7,064 nt of DNA, taken from Gammaproteobacteria bacterium. GTDB lineage: Bacteria; Pseudomonadota; Gammaproteobacteria; GRL18. The notes beneath the pieces are model-generated. The model worked only from the letters and a program-made list of their open reading frames with translations. It did not search any database and had not been told where the DNA came from. Where the stretch lies: positions 1 to 7,064 of the forward strand of contig JAPVVU010000162.1 in NCBI GenBank assembly GCA_028571885.1. The letters are read 5' to 3'. This document shows positions 6,057 through 7,064 of the stretch, in pieces. The position numbers and the translations under genes were made by a program. Every line of letters begins with the position of its first letter. Positions within the stretch are counted from its first letter, which is position 1.

Positions 6057-6863
6057 TTAGGTATCATGATCGACTCGATGTTTTAATTCAATATTGGCCT
6101 CATTTAATTCATTTGTGCATTGTTCAACTTTGAATTTAAGTATTTCTTGAGCATCAGTGAATTCTTTTTCTTTTAATTCATGTTTTTTAATAGATTCAGT
6201 CTGTAATTTAAGCATTGCTGTGATATTTTTTATAACAATTGATGCCACAATAATAGTCAGCAATATTGAACAAACAGAGAGTAAAAGGACTGTTTTATAA
6301 GCTGCCTGAATTTTTTTGTAGGCTTCAGTTTTTAGAAACTGGTTTTGGTGATTCTGATATAAAATAAATTGATCCATGAGAGAAATATTTTCATTTTGTC
6401 TTGGTATGGTATAACTTTCAAGATAGTCTGAGGCTTCTTTATTCTTTCCATTTTCAACAAGTTCGATGACTTTATATTGGCTGGCTACAATGTTTCGGGC
6501 GATTTCTCTTTGGATTTTCAGCAATGTTACTTCTTCATCCGTGAGAGTGGTCGCCATAAGTAATTCTCTTGTTTCCAGAAAGAGACCTCCCAACTCATGA
6601 AATTCTGAAAGAATTGCATCTTGTTCAAATGGATCATATTCTTTGCTTATTGTTTGCAGTTTAATAATGCGATCTCGGGATAGAGAGCGCATTTTATGCA
6701 TATAAGCTATTTGAGTATTTTGTGTCTCAATTATCTGATAGATATCATTTTGTACCGTATTTAAATGCTTAAAACCAAAAATATTTGATAATATTGTCAG
6801 TACAATAATGAAACTAAATGAGACAAAGAGATATGTTCTGGCTTTTTTACTATCTAAATACAT
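6057..6863 (-). CDS. Truncated diguanylate cyclase: sensor half only
   Basis: This 268-residue open frame is the N-terminal half of a membrane-bound c-di-GMP-synthase-type protein. A membrane helix (about 10-30) is followed by a helical periplasmic sensor (about 31-190). The sensor contains MHKMRSLSRDRI and DPFEQD, a pattern common in four-helix-bundle sensors of cyclases and chemoreceptors. A second helix (about 191-212) and a charged coiled coil (about 213-262) follow. The frame ends RVDHDT, exactly the residues that precede LTGLPNR at the start of GGDEF domains, where a TAA now stands. It has no catalytic domain, so it cannot make c-di-GMP. If translated it would be a signal-less membrane sensor. 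No Shine-Dalgarno is visible before the ATG. A weak -10 (TATACT, minus strand 6893-6898) lies upstream. Best read as the 5' part of a pseudogene. Confidence 0.8.
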   Translation of the reverse strand: MYLDSKKARTYLFVSFSFIIVLTILSNIFGFKHLNTVQNDIYQIIETQNTQIAYMHKMRSLSRDRIIKLQTISKEYDPFEQDAILSEFHELGGLFLETRELLMATTLTDEEVTLLKIQREIARNIVASQYKVIELVENGKNKEASDYLESYTIPRQNENISLMDQFILYQNHQNQFLKTEAYKKIQAAYKTVLLLSVCSILLTIIVASIVIKNITAMLKLQTESIKKHELKEKEFTDAQEILKFKVEQCTNELNEANIELKHRVDHDT

Positions 6864-6892
6864 AATTTTTTTATAATTATTTATATAATCTC

Positions 6893-6898
6893 AGTATA
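6893..6898 (-). promoter_or_regulatory. Possible -10 box of the cyclase gene
   Basis: TATACT on the minus strand lies 29 bases before the cyclase ATG. The hexamer 17 bases upstream is TATCTG, a poor -35. The leader down to the ATG is almost pure A and T with no ribosome binding site. Weak candidate only. Confidence 0.25.
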
Positions 6899-6941
6899 GA
6901 AGAAAATACAAAAAACAGATAGCTAAGGAAAAGAAACTAAA

Positions 6942-6984
6942 TAACTGTTCCTCCAAAAGTAGGCCCCATGAGGGGAAACAGTTA
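6942..6984. repeat. Nested inverted repeat with a CCCC/GGGG hairpin
   Basis: TAACTGTT (6942-6949) is complementary to AACAGTTA (6977-6984). Inside lies CCCC-ATGA-GGGG (6964-6975), a tight hairpin. Bases TCCTCC after the left arm can alternatively pair with GGGGA before the right arm, so two folds compete. The element sits between the cyclase leader and the longer stem at the right edge. Confidence 0.6.
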
Positions 6985-6993
6985 ACAATGATC

Positions 6994-7064
6994 ATCAGAA
7001 CCTGGCATTTATTATTGTGCTCGGACTGCGTCAAATCGCCCAATAATAAACGCCAGGTTCTAAT
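6994..7064 (-). repeat. Long stem-loop of at least 24 bp at the right edge
   Basis: Bases 6994-7017 and 7041-7064 form a stem around a 23-base loop (7018-7040). They differ from perfect complementarity at two places. Read as minus-strand RNA both differences are G-U wobbles, so all 24 pairs form. Read as plus-strand RNA both become A-C mismatches. The stem reaches the last base of the window and may continue. No T run follows on either side, so it is not a standard terminator. A structured RNA or the end of a small mobile element are the leading options. Confidence 0.65.

Noticed and set aside
6988..7064. Possible start of a plus-strand gene (ATG at 6988, MIIRTWHLLL...) running off the edge
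   Set aside because: An AGGGGAA precedes it, but the codons lie in the long inverted repeat, the peptide matches nothing I recognise, and only 25 codons are visible.
6891..7064. Minus-strand open frame of about 57 codons entering from the right edge
   Set aside because: It also covers the hairpin block, its end is a hydrophobic low-complexity stretch, and no family is recognisable. It could be the tail of a gene outside the window, but nothing supports that.
6980..7064. Integron attC-like site
   Set aside because: GTTAAC and a long stem suggested it, but the conserved flanking core (GTTRRRY with its RYYYAAC partner) is not present.

Overview
The window looks like chromosomal DNA of an AT-rich gammaproteobacterium. 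The order leuB end - asd - fimV - (small membrane protein) - truA is the conserved leuB/asd/fimV/truA neighbourhood of Gammaproteobacteria, and the large acidic FimV/HubP-type protein with an N-terminal LysM and a single membrane anchor is typical of that class. The genus cannot be set from the sequence alone.

Layout. Bases 1-45 are the last codons of leuB (leucine synthesis). Bases 122-1144 encode aspartate-semialdehyde dehydrogenase (asd), with all expected catalytic residues. A 351-base AT-rich gap (1145-1495) separates asd from fimV. It holds a perfect 17-base palindrome just before the fimV ribosome binding site. fimV (1496-4252) encodes a 918-residue polar landmark/pilus assembly protein containing recent in-frame tandem duplications. 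It is followed by a 234-residue membrane protein resembling the transmembrane (T) component of ECF/CbiQ transporters (4296-5000), whose ATPase-coupling motif appears lost. That gene carries a terminator-like 16-bp hairpin next to a run of ten A. A set of phased CTTATAAAA-like units (5009-5084) lies between it and truA (5086-5871), a tRNA pseudouridine synthase with its catalytic aspartate intact.

The right part is on the minus strand. Bases 5880-6863 are a decaying diguanylate cyclase gene. The sensor half (two membrane segments, a periplasmic helical domain and a coiled coil) is open, but a TAA falls exactly where the GGDEF domain starts. About 58 codons of GGDEF domain remain readable in the same frame beyond the stop, and the rest is missing next to the truA end. 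Bases 6864-7064 hold no recognised gene but contain two inverted-repeat structures. The outer one is a stem of at least 24 bp that pairs completely only in minus-strand RNA.

Working together: asd and leuB are amino-acid biosynthesis genes and truA is tRNA modification. fimV and the lost cyclase both belong to the surface-motility/lifestyle layer. fimV, the T-like gene and truA are co-directional with no clear terminator between genes. The intragenic hairpin and the -10-like array upstream of truA may therefore decide how truA is expressed. No new multi-gene defence or metabolic system is evident. The most unusual material is the terminator-like hairpin inside the T-like gene, the phased array before truA, the severed cyclase and the long hairpin at the right edge.
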